A stretch of DNA of 64,000 nucleotides from Panopea generosa. Taxonomy: Eukaryota; Mollusca; Bivalvia; Adapedonta; Hiatellidae. Location: positions 27,926,745 through 27,990,744 of the forward strand of contig CM055898.1 in the NCBI GenBank assembly GCA_029582155.1, read 5' to 3'. Under the pieces are notes generated by a model, which worked only from the letters and a program-made list of their open reading frames with translations, was not told the origin of the DNA and did not search any database. The translations under genes and the position numbers were made by a program. Shown here in pieces: positions 1 through 11,152 of this stretch (the stretch's first letter is position 1; every line of letters starts with the position of its first letter).

Positions 1-62
1 GTAACCTTCTGCATGATTTAAGCCAACTTGGTTTCATTTTGATGACAATTATAAATATTATG

Positions 63-112
63 AATAATTGTTGGTTTTCGTTTACGACGACTTTTGTCGT
101 AAGCTTTTCTAT
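63..112 (+). repeat. dispersed repeat copy at the left edge
   Basis: This stretch contains ttggttttcgtttacgacga and closely resembles 63948-64000 at the other end of the window, in the same orientation. It is a member of an unnamed dispersed repeat. The outer limits cannot be set because the right-hand copy is cut by the window edge. Confidence 0.45.
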
Positions 113-899
113 GAAACGCATACCAGTTCTTTTCTTATATTGTATGTGATAAATCAAACCGTTGTCCATTACAAATGTCTTTGACCAAGTTGACAACGTA
201 GTTTATTTCTGTTATCTCATCATTTTTTGAGGTTTTGTAAAACAAGTGTTACAAAATTCATGAATCGTGTTACCCTGTGATGATGTCGTCTTTGTATATT
301 AATTTTATATGATTTCCGTGTTGAGGTCTAGAACATTCCTAATTTCAATCAATAAATGATTATACTGTTGCTGAAGATATGGGCTGTCACGAATAGAGCG
401 AAATTGAAAATTAATGATACTGGTATTAAATAATTAGTTAATTCAGTTATCGTTGATTTAAATTTCATAATAAAAACGTGTTCAACTTAGTCATTTTAGA
501 GTGGTGTCCTCATTTATAATGCTTTTCATGTGTCAGTTCCCGAAAATTCCAGAATTGCGTGTCAAGTGTAAAACACTATCGACATTTTTTCACATTGTTC
601 GTTATCGCAAGGCGGTTTTAATATATCTGCTTGATTTGCTTCATGTCAATAGGATAATTGAACGACATTTGTGTCAGTGGTTGGTGTTGGTAAGTCACGA
701 AAACATTGTGCTTCGTTAATAGATTTTTTTTAATGATACAAAATATTTACCTTTCATCGCAGAAGACATTGGTTCGAGCCGAGCTCAGAGCCCAAAACCC
801 TTTTATGAAAAAGTTTTATTTTATGCAACAAGTTTAAACAAAATACACTAAATCTTTTGCATGATTTGTTTCTGTTGCAATATATCTAAAATACATGAA

Positions 900-1035
900 G
901 ATAAAAAGAGATTCGAGGAATAAAAAGAAGACCCTGTCGCGTATGATCATTTTGGCGGTGATGAACACTTCGAGACTTGATCACGACGATATACGCAGAG
1001 ATATGCCTTTGGCATGACTTCGGGCTGATAAGGGA
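900..1035 (+). repeat. dispersed repeat H, copy 1
   Basis: About 135 bp that match 36718-36852 in the same orientation. Shared landmarks are ctgtcgcgtatgatcatttt and tatgcctttggcat. No terminal repeats or coding capacity are visible, so the class is unknown. Confidence 0.55.
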
Positions 1036-2667
1036 CACGAACGATCAGTAATAACAGACGACATTTGTGAGCTTTAGCTTCGTTATCGGTTCTCTCGTCC
1101 TTGCTCTTTCTCTGCCATCACATCATAAAGACAGGACAACGTAAATGGAACTTTCCCCGCTAGAATAGTATATTACTAAATAATGTGGAATATTCATGTT
1201 TATATTGTGAAACAACGGAATGTGCCAGATAAATTCAGTAAAGTTAGCATCTCAATGTGTAAGTAGCATTGCACTTGTCTTTCTTGAAAGCAATGTTCGT
1301 GTGCATTATTACTATATCAACGGTTAACAACATATCACAAAAGTATTTAGATTAGTCTGTTATGTATATCAGTGTCTATCATTTAACACAGAGAGTAATT
1401 AGATGTCTTATATATGCATTACCATTGCATGTTGTAAACTTGAGAAATACAGTTCACTTATTGTTAATTGGGCAATAAATCACAACTGCACATTATTGTC
1501 TGGATTAAATAGCTATACTGCAATAATAGCACACCTTAAAAGATACAACTCGTCGGTGTTGTAATAGTCATGATAGGTGATGTTACAGTAGGGACACAGT
1601 TATGCCTTCTTGGCAGGCAATGTCTGATTGTTCATTCCTTTTCATCTGTATTGGATTTGTCAATGATGAAACATTATACACAAAATTCATTTATTCACTG
1701 TTTATGATTTATCTCCTCAACGCACGTACGTCTAGCACATTAAATGCTCTTACTGCAATGTATTTGTAAATGTTTCTTAATGGTAAGGTACACGGAAGGC
1801 TTATGTTAATATTTTCTCTGGGCAATATGCACAAATTACGAACCATGCGTATTTAATAAACAGTTTACAGTCTTAAGATATTTAATATGTTTTGTGTATG
1901 GTATTTGTAACATTTGCGTTGTAAATTGTTAAAATAACTGTTTGTACAAATACATTAAGAATCCTCCTCGCTCTCTTAATCTTTGGTTTTGACTTTCTTC
2001 ATGGGACGATAAATAACATGCTTAAAGGCATGTTACCACCATTGAAAATAGAAACTACTTCCATGTGATCTAGGTATAATGGCAGTAATAAATTATCCAT
2101 GATTTATCTTCGTTAAAATGCATTTTTGTCTTATTTAAATGCTCATGTTTTGTTAGAATGATACTATTGATGTACTTTGAACACTTTTAAAAGCAATGTC
2201 ATGTTTGAATTGTGAAGAATCGATATAAAAAAACTTGATTCTTGGAAATTTTGGTATGCATACATGATTTTTGATGTCTATTTTCTACTATTGGCCTCAT
2301 CAACATTTGTTAGAGCAGAGCAGATTTTTACCTCTTTCAGTTGGGTCCTTCAATGAATGACAAGAATGCAAACTTTTTTATGTACTATAGAATAAAAATC
2401 AGGCTTATACCTAAAGTAAAGTGCAATTAATAAGAATCTTATATACGTTTCGATTTGTTCATTTAACAAGTTTATTTTAAAAACAAATATGAGTACAATA
2501 AAAGAGTGTATGGCAAGAAATAATATGTCGGTATTTCACTTGAAATACTTTGTCAAAACGAACATACACAATGTATTATTCACAGAAAAAAAATAAAGAA
2601 ATAATGGGGATAAACATTTTAACTTGTTTATGGAAGTACATATCTTAATACTAGTATGATAAATGTT

Positions 2668-2929
2668 TTGATGCCATCGAGGGCCAACAGACGATTAGTT
2701 GACCTAACCACTGTTTCCTGGGATCCTGATAGTTAACCAGTACCCTAGCACATCCATCTCCGCAAGTAGATGATAACTGTCTCACCTGAATCAGCGGTGA
2801 AATACGAATGATAATGAGATGCAATGTCGTATATCAAACATCACGGAGACTGTTGCCGAGCGGGGATTCAAACTCACGATTCCTGGACTGACAGTCAGAC
2901 GCTCTAACGACTGAGCTGATCGGGCCAGG
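2668..2929 (-). mobile_element. tRNA-derived SINE (family A), minus-strand copy
   Basis: Read on the minus strand this begins with a tRNA-like head carrying an A-box-like segment (gatcagctcagtcgttagag) and a B-box-like segment (gtttgaatccccg), followed by a ~190-bp body. The same head and body occur in plus orientation at 24591-24840, including the tail around gccctcgatggc. Two diverged copies in opposite orientation, with RNA polymerase III promoter boxes and no coding capacity, are what a tRNA-derived SINE looks like. The body of this copy carries extra sequence relative to the other, so one of the two has an insertion or deletion. Confidence 0.8.
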
Positions 2930-4239
2930 ATATTTAATGGAGATTAAATGGAATGATTAACAGAATAAACATGAATGTTATGTCCTTTACTTTTCATTAT
3001 TGCTAAAATGAAACAACTACAGTCCGGTTATTGTTTGTTTATTTGAGAATTGTTATAACCATATTATCGATTTTGATCACCGATACAGGTAAGGCAGGTA
3101 TACATGTAGGTACTCAATTATGAATTGTTTGCATTCGAAACGGTCATTACCAAATAACCTTACCCGTGCATGGATCAACTTTCCAAATTATTAAGAGACT
3201 TTGAATTGAGTATTCCGTTGAAACAGTTGTCATCTCCATCTGCTTTTCAGGGATTGTTTTGTTACTGTTCGTGAATGAAGATGTATTACTATATCTATAT
3301 CGTTCAAACTCTAATAGAATGATTGTGAATAGTAAATTTGTTTCAATTTGTACACAATATCTATAATGGTAATCAATATATCGAGTATTTCACGATTACC
3401 CAATACCCTTTTTATATAATACGTTTATATTTTGGTGTAAAAGGTGTTTTCACAGACAACACTTAAAACCAGTGCTTTTCTCAAAACGTCTCGATTTGCA
3501 AACTTTTTCACCATGTAAGGCAATATAACTGTTTTGATTTGGTTATACGTTTAAGAAAGAGTTACGCTGAAAATTTATAAAATGTTAATGAAACAAGACA
3601 ATGGTAGCTTGACTACTTACTACACTTATAACTAAAGTTTATCCTCAGAACGGGTAATAGTATCTAATTTATATTTGTAATGTAATTGAAAATAATTAGA
3701 CTTATTTAATGTCCCATGACAATTATGCATAACAAATAGCGTGTGACACCCGCTAAATTCATCTTGGAAGGAGTATCAGCGGTGAAATTAAACTGATAAA
3801 TGAGGAATGACAGTGAATATAAAGATGTTCAACTTTTCAAGTCAATTAACAATGAGTAACTGGTTGATTTCACAACATAGTCGCTTGATTAAGGCAATGT
3901 CATATGACCTACATATTTTCTAATGCGTCATATAGAAATAATAGAATTTTATTCCCTGATAAATGAGAATGGGGTTACTTGTAAAATATATTCAATAAAT
4001 TTTCCCAGATGAATAATGTCTGTTTTAATAAATCAAACTAAACTCATTATTCACATTTATTACATTCATAAAACATAACACATTTCAATAAAGAAAAAAA
4101 TATAGAATGAAATAATTATTGAAGCAACATAACCTAGAATATATACATTTGTAGAATGTAGTTAATTTCCATTACTGTCTTTTTGGATTAAACTTTGTTA
4201 CTCTTATCTCAGCAATGATTCAAGAGGTAGCACTTATCA

Positions 4240-4770
4240 TATACTGTGACATATAACAAAGGGTAGGTAAACGGAGGTTATTTTATACGCATTATGAATA
4301 TTTAGAGTGCACTTATAATATATACTAGGCAAAGGGCAAGAAAAAGACACTTGTTATTGCGTATTCATAAGCAATTCCAATGGCGTACTTATAATATATA
4401 CTATTACAAGATTAAGTGTTTCGTTATTGCTTATACATAAGCAATGCCAAGGGCGCCCTTTAGATTACGCTATTACATACATAATAATGTAAAGGGCACA
4501 TATAAACATTTTGTGACAAGTAACACAACGAAATATTAAACAACTAGTTGTTCCTCATAAATAAGCAAGGTCAATCGTGCTTTTTATACAGTGACATTTC
4601 TCAAAGGGCAATATTCAAAACTTCTCTAGTCTTTATACAAAAACAAGGTATTGTCTCCCAATGATATGTAACATGTAACAAAGTGAGAGATTATGAACCT
4701 CGTTATATTTTGTACAGAAGCAAATTCAAAGGTGCACGTATGCTGCTTACGGTGACATGTAACAAAGGGC
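4240..4770. repeat. degenerate tandem region with recurring aaagggc and gtaacaaag blocks
   Basis: Several blocks recur at about 76-80 bp spacing. Examples are acttataatatatacta at about 4312 and 4388, paired with cataagcaatnccaa, and gtgacatrtaacaaagggya near 4248 and 4752. The copies are highly diverged and the register drifts, so this reads as an old, decayed tandem array. Confidence 0.4.
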
Positions 4771-4916
4771 AATGTAATTAAGAAAATCAAACACAGGACG
4801 TGCAATACAGGGAATAATCCACCAGATGTTGAACTCTACTTATAACATACTTTTTATATCAATATTTCTAGACAAGATAGTTTATATACATCTTGTATCA
4901 ATGTCATGGCCGATAT

Positions 4917-5430
4917 TTGATTAACACTTGTATAATTTACCTCGGTTATGAAACAAGTTCTTACAACATACAGGTCTCCCTACACAGTCTGATTCCGCTA
5001 TATAATCTATATAAAAAAGTGCCTGCCTGTTTCACTATAACTTTTATTTACAGAGAATGAATTAATTTCTACCTTAAAATCCACATTAACTGGCATGTTG
5101 ATGTTAATTTTAAATGCAGTGGAATCTGTCACTTCAAGTTTTATAAAAAAGCAGTCAATGCTTGTCCCAAAATTCATCCGCCTTCTAAAATCAAATAAAA
5201 CCTAGTTGCTGTGGAATCTCTATATATTTTAGCCAAGACTTTGTTTTACACATCTGAACAAATTATAATTTCTTTGAATCATTTTCAAAATATACCAAAC
5301 CGAATAACGTAGTACTTTTTTTGGCGTAAGAATCATTCTTGAGGTATTCCTGAGCAGAGCCAGAACTAAGCATAGGCGGATAAAGTGTCTTGCTCAAGAA
5401 CACCACACATAGCCGTGGCAGAGAATCAAA
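4917..5430 (+). repeat. dispersed repeat D, interrupted copy
   Basis: The two halves of a repeat seen elsewhere are both here, separated by ~330 bp. The first half (about 4917-5010) has gaaacaagttcttacaac. The second (about 5340-5430) has aaagtgtcttgctcaag followed by a block like the one at 18990-19050. Intact relatives are at 18908-19052 and 24058-24210. It could be one copy split by an insertion or two separate fragments. Confidence 0.45.
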
Positions 5431-7112
5431 TCAAATAGAAATTGCAAATGACATGATTTGAAACAATCAATGTCACTTTTCAATCACTATGTTAAGGTGT
5501 AAATAAAATTCACGGCCAAAATAAAAAGAGGTCGACAATATGAAATGACATGTGATATGATACTGATAACGTATACGAACATATTCCACTTGTTTATTAA
5601 CCATTATCAGTACATCAGTTAACACTATACTAAAATGAAGAAAAAAGAAAAATGTCAAAATATTACTTATTTTAAATATCACTTTTTACCAATTTGTCCA
5701 TAGTTGTGTGAACAGTTGTCTAGGAAGAAGAAAACTGCGCTTCGTTTTTGCAATACCGACCTAAATGAATCAGATTGAGATGTGAATCTAGTACACGCTG
5801 AACATATTCATAACCATTTCCTTTCTTTTCTTTTATTTTATTTTTGTTATGGACAAGCATCTTTTAAGATAACACTTTCAAAATCTCAAGGAATATATAT
5901 TTTTTTTGCCAGTGAGCGAACATTCTTGGGATGAATGTTTAAATATTCATGTAGTACTTACACGAACCTTTTGTTCAAAATTTCCCAAAATAAAATGAAA
6001 TTTATCACAATTCCTTCATAGTCGGAGTTTAACAGCCTCCATTTTTTTCTTTACGTCAAATATAACTGCTAGACCTTCAGCCGATAAATCATGGACTAAT
6101 AAAAGCTCTCAGAGTCCCGTCTTCCCGATCGATGTAAGTGCTATACTTTAGGAGAATTTACAGTTGTCAGAATTGTTTACGGACGATATTGATGATAAAT
6201 CAGACCAATAATTATATCGCTTTATTTATAACTGAGCAATATGAATCTACAGTCTTTTATTGAACAGGCATAAAATCGGACAAACCGAGCATAATCAAAT
6301 AATCTAACTTAAACTAAAAATTCATAGAACGATCCAAGCATATTATTACATGTAAACTCCTCTGTGAGTTCTTCTTACACGGTGGCGATTGTATTAGTTA
6401 CTGACGTTTATGTGCCTCAAGTATATTTATATTTCAGTTCAAAGTTATTACAAAATATTTTATAGTTTTGGTTTTAGCATGCCGAAAATTGAAGTAGTTC
6501 TATATTAAGTTTGATATCCATATATTTTTTTTTTTATAAAATATTTTTAAATGAACAGATTAATAATGTGTATATCGTAAACATCAACAGTAGAATTGGC
6601 AAAGAACATTAGGCATTTTCTTTCGAATATTGTGCTACAAACTGTACTGGTAGCCAAGTCTGAATGTGGTTTAAAATTTGATAAATTATGCGATAACTAC
6701 TAAGCCTAGTATGAACCCACAAAAACTATCAAATGACATCTTAAAGATATGGATACCTTTTACATATAATTTTTTAAAAAACGTTTTTAAGTTATGAACA
6801 ATATATAAAATATTTAATGTACATTGTACTGCATCCTCCTTCAGACATGACGATAAGGGATACTTAGTCAACATGGGGTTAAACATACAGAGTGTCGTCC
6901 AAGTAGGTATTGTCCACTATTTGGTTGAAAATGCTACCGTTTTAAAAAGAGTTATAGTTTCTCAGCAGGGAGGTAGGTGGTGAGAATTCCTTGGCTTCAG
7001 ACTGCAGGATCCGTGAATGGGATAAAAACGAGGGCTGTTTGGGAAGTACACAGAAATTGGCTATTATCAAAAAAAAACACTACCTCCTAACACAACAAAT
7101 CTTTAAAAAGAG

Positions 7113-7366
7113 GGTCATTTGTGGCCGAGTGGTCTAAGGTGCTGTCTTCTAATTACTTATCGCTTAGGTCGCATGTTCGAGTTATGCTCGCTCCAAAAAC
7201 TTTATGTGAGACAAGTCACCAGCACTTGCGGAAGGACGGTGGTTCTACTCAGATTAATTCTAAGGATCTACCAATAAATTCTAAAGATACACCAATAAAT
7301 CTGGATATGCCATTTATAACCTGAAGTGAGTTAAAAATTACGTTAAACTTCATTCCAAAAAATAAA
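7113..7366 (+). mobile_element. tRNA-derived SINE (family B), copy 1
   Basis: The head has gtggccgagtggtctaaggt, a tRNA-Leu/Ser-type A box, and a B-box-like gttcgagttatgctc. The body has ccaaaaactttatgtgag and ggttctactcag. A second copy with the same head and body is at 34261-34490. A short open frame overlapping the head is incidental. Confidence 0.75.
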
Positions 7367-8214
7367 AGATCTCAAATAAATAAATATTATATGTGCGATG
7401 AATGTTGTTATCATACTTGAATTTACAAAAAAAAACTGTTGTTCGCCCCCTGGCGCATGGTGACGCTAATTTGATGGATGCTCAAGCACAGTGTATAAAC
7501 GAATTGTACAGACAATTGGAAACATTGAGTTTAGGACAGTCATTTGTGTGTTATGAAGCGACAGCGTCCGAAAGTTTCGGCAGATGTGCAGGTATGGTTT
7601 CAACGTTTTCAAAGACTTCCACTTATAATAATTGACTTAAATTGTAAAAGTAGCCTTCCAACTAGTTACCATTGCCTGTGTTTCCTATAAATGAATGTAT
7701 AGGATTTCTTGCCGATATCGATATTTATCCGTACCCTTCATATTGTTTACTCACCTTCAATAATTTCAAACAGCCATTTTTGTTTAAAAAAAACACTCTT
7801 TCAATGACAATTTTAAATTTACAGGTTAATAGTGCTGATATTACTAGACCAATATCTGTATATGATATTAAAACAAATGTTCTGTTTTGGATGTTATATC
7901 TTTTTATTTCCATGCAGGGTCAAAGAAACTCTGTACAGTCATTTGTCTTGTCTTTTTTACAAGAAAAATACTACAGTAATGTCACTTGTGAGTTCACTGT
8001 ACGATCGCTTATGAGCCCTTATAATTAAATTACTGTTTCATACGTTGTAGTTTAATGCAGTTCACCGCAAAATAGACGATTCATTTGAATTTAAAGGCAT
8101 AGATGAGTGTTTCATTGAAGTGGGCACTGAATATAGATGTTCAAAATATTAATACAGTACAAAACGAATGTTTAATCTCAAAGAGACACGAAAAGACTGC
8201 ACACGAAAAACTTG

Positions 8215-8493
8215 ATGGAAAAAAACAATAATGGATTGCAGGGATCTTCGTCATATTCAACGAAAAGTGTATTGTGTAATGATTGTGGGAAGATATTTGT
8301 ATCTGCAAAAGGGCTAAGACAACAAACCAGGACAGGTCATAAAAAGATCTTTCGATTCACCTGCAATTTGCGTAAGAAAGGATATAACACTCTATGGAAT
8401 GATAAAGGGCATATGGCATCGCATGATCCGGCACTTAAAGAAAGATTCAAGACATATAAAGCAACATTCGCCTTAAGGAAAAGTCTTCTTTAA
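8215..8493 (+). pseudogene. decayed C2H2 zinc-finger reading frame
   Basis: A 92-codon open frame that reads as two adjacent C2H2 fingers, each lacking one metal ligand. The first has CNDC, the right 12-residue spacing and a final H, but Gln replaces the first His (LRQQTRTGH). The second has the first Cys, then Arg in place of the second Cys, and correctly spaced His residues (HMASH). Both losses are explained by single-base changes (CAY to CAA, TGT to CGT). The upstream stretch 7440-7600 is also more GC-rich and open, and could be another piece of the same relic. It could be a fragment of a host zinc-finger gene or of a captured one. No splice sites join it to the receptor. Confidence 0.4.
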
Positions 8494-8508
8494 CATCAAA
8501 ATGTGTAG

Positions 8509-8706
8509 TATGATTCGTTGATGTCTGTTAAATGTCGGTATAATTACGACATGATTCGTTGATGATCGTTAAGTGTCTGTATAATTACGACATGATTCGT
8601 TGATGTTCGTTAAATGTCGGTATAATGATGACATTATTCGTTGATGTTCGTTAAGTGTCGGTATAATTACGACATGATTCGTTGATGTTCGTTAAGTGTC
8701 GGTATT
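8509..8706. repeat. 41-bp minisatellite, about 5 copies
   Basis: Five tandem units of 41 bp begin with atgattcgttgatg and end with taattacgac. They start 15 bp after the stop codon of the zinc-finger frame. Units differ at a few positions each, so the array is fairly young. Confidence 0.85.
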
Positions 8707-9404
8707 CTTGTAACAGTGGCGGCTTGAAGAGATTTTAATCAACATGTTTCGTCTTTCGGTAATTGAAGCCTCTCATTATTGTAGGAAGATATAATCTGGT
8801 TTAGTTACACGTTGAATATCGAAACTGCTAGTCCAATGTGTGAGGATTTAATTGTACAAGTTTTTTTTTTAAAGTCGAAAGCTGATCTGAGGCAGGTTCC
8901 AGAAAACTGTGTTTGTGTGTTTAATTCAATCGAGTTAATGTATCACGCATGTTTCTCTTGCAATGTGATTGCCAAAGATATGTCAACATGGACTGTAATG
9001 ACGTCAGTAATAATTAATGATATAAAACAAACGGACATTGAACAAACTAACAAATAAATCAAACTGACATAAAGCAAAATTGCAGAAATCAAACTGATAT
9101 AAAACAAATTAACATAAACCAAAACCAAACGTATAAGTAAGCATTTATAATGTTTGTCTATAATTTCATTTGCTAATACTTCTAATTACCATGTTAAAAA
9201 CGATACGACGTATGCATAGTGAAGCGTATTGAACTTTTGTTTCTGTAACGATGTAACCAAATACACATTTATTTTATTAAACTAACAAATTGATTAAATT
9301 ATATAAACCTAATTCATATCAATTTATGTATTGCAAGTTTATTTTATATATATATATATATATTTACCATATATATATTATTACACATATATAATAAAAT
9401 ATAT

Positions 9405-9548
9405 ACGGTAGAACTTCAAGTACTGTTCAACATCCTACCATAAATGTACGTGTATATACATTGAATTAGGAATTCGGCCAAGATCGAGTAAAGTGATTCG
9501 AGCTATATGTGGTGTTCCGGCCTTCCGGTCTTGAGCCAACGATGTTTT
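9405..9548 (+). mobile_element. MITE-like element E, copy 1
   Basis: It starts with acggtagaacttcaag and ends with ttgagccaacgatg. This corresponds to the inverted ends seen in the better copy at 31155-31355 (tacagtataacttcgaac and gccatcgaagttctactgta). It is non-coding, and this copy lacks the last bases of its right end. Confidence 0.5.
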
Positions 9549-10562
9549 TTTTGTATTCTGGTTTGCTTTATATACAAATCACGTTTCATGAATATATTTG
9601 TTATTATTATTGGCTTTACAGATGTCATACTTCCATTGACTATTTAATTATTCAGACATATACCAGGCATAATACATGTGCCTGCACTCTTGTTTCAAAT
9701 GGATGTGAATTTGGGTCTGATAAACTTGGAAGTTATGTGAGAGCTGAAACGTTCATACGATTTTCTTCTCTGCACACTTTATATTTTGTTCGAACAATTG
9801 CTTGCCATCAAAACACCCTACCAAAATTACTTACGACAGGAGCACGTTTGAAAACATTCTGAACTTGATCCCGCCATAAATTTAACCGGAGACTTTTGAT
9901 TCTTGAAGCAAAATCTGACTGGCACAAATCTTTTACCAATAATAAATAATGCATTCCTAGCATGCTGTTCTACTTCATAAAGCTTAAATATTTAATATGA
10001 GCACTGAATAATTCAAGCAATCTTTTCCGAAACATTTGAAACTGAATATTTATATGGATATCGTATATTTTATGATATGTTCTTTAGTTTTTACTACCTA
10101 GAATAGAGAGTGTATAGTAATTATATACTGTTTCCATTACTGGTGTATATGTATCGTGCTAGTAAAGCATCTAATATATGTCATTTCCACACATACACGT
10201 TACTTGTCTGTGGGCAGACATACAGACACTGCAAGAGTTGCAATATTTTAATACAATGACATATTTACACGTCTTAAAAAACTTAAATGAATACAGTAGA
10301 TTTCACAGCGTTTATATTCCGAAATATTGCAAAGCTGACTTTGAATATAAACGAATTGTTTCCGTTCTTTTTTTAATAACATTATTAATATAAGAACGTT
10401 ACGTTTCTCGATACCAGTAATTCTTGGGTCTATAGCATTTCGTTTATGTCTCTCGTTGTGTCAAGTAGTTTTCTTTAATAGTTGTATATTAAAACTTTTA
10501 TTTGCATGACCTCGTTATCTCATGAGAAGACACTAAAGTTGTCAAACTAACCTCCTAATAAT

Positions 10563-10860
10563 ACACTCACTCACTTATTCACTCACTCACTCACTCACTC
10601 ACTCACTCACTCACTCACTCACTCACTCACTCACTCACTCACTCACTCACTAACTTACTTACTTATTCACTCACTCACTAACGCACACACGCACAAAAGC
10701 TCGCACGCACTAAATCACTCACGCACCCACGCACGCATACACTCATTCACCACTCACTTAACTACTCACTCGCACGTAATCTCTCAGTCATTCACTCACC
10801 CTAAATCACTCAGTCATTCACTGACACAAAATTACTCACTTACACAATCACTTACTCAGT
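10563..10860. repeat. (ACTC)n tetranucleotide tract
   Basis: The core at about 10581-10650 is near-perfect ACTC repetition. It degrades rightward into cactcac, cgcacgca and tcaatcaa variants. It lies about 130 bp upstream of the exon 1 acceptor. Confidence 0.9.
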
Positions 10861-10993
10861 CAATCAATCAATCTCCAACATGTTTGTCTATGTGACTGCT
10901 GTTCCTTACTCATACCTTATATGCCCGATAACGGTATACATAACAAAACATTAAACAATCACTAAACTTCAGTTGATTTTCTTTTTTTTTCAG

Positions 10994-11152
10994 GAGGACT
11001 TTTTGGAAGTGACGAAACAGAAAATGTTGTAAATGCCTTTAAATACGCCGTATACAGAGTCAGTCACGAGAGAGGTCTTCTTACAAATATAAAGCTACGA
11101 TATGATATACAACGCCTTCCTGTTCAAAACAGATTTGATGCTTCAAAAAAAG
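10994..11152 (+). CDS. GRIK: GRIK exon 1 of the window (N-terminal domain start)
   Basis: The acceptor is a pyrimidine tract ending ttttttttcag. The donor is AAAG|gtaaca. The exon starts with the last two bases of a Gly codon and ends one base into an Ala codon. It encodes residues 1-53, beginning [15 protein letters not shown]. This aligns with the start of the mature kainate receptor domain just after the usual signal peptide and IGG segment, so at least one more upstream coding exon must exist. Confidence 0.92.

Larger units (their letters stand above)
1..10993. other. 5' flank or upstream intron of the receptor gene
   Basis: AT-rich non-coding DNA ahead of the first recognised exon. It holds SINE copies, dispersed repeats, a degenerate tandem region, a decayed zinc-finger reading frame, a 41-bp array and an (ACTC)n tract, listed separately. 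I searched for an exon with a start codon, a hydrophobic signal peptide and a phase-1 donor that would complete the glycine codon at the start of exon 1, and found none I could support. The stretches 1100-2650, 3000-4200, 5450-7100 and 9560-10560 show nothing recognisable beyond AT-rich sequence. Confidence 0.6.

Noticed and set aside
6871-6970. Short frame starting MGLNIQSVVQVGIV with a GT after GGAG, considered as the missing first exon
   Set aside because: The phase fits, but there is no signal-peptide-like leader and no cleavage-like region before the Gly pair.
7121-7324. 67-codon frame starting MAEWSKVLSS
   Set aside because: It is the tRNA-like head and body of SINE family B, also present at 34261-34490.
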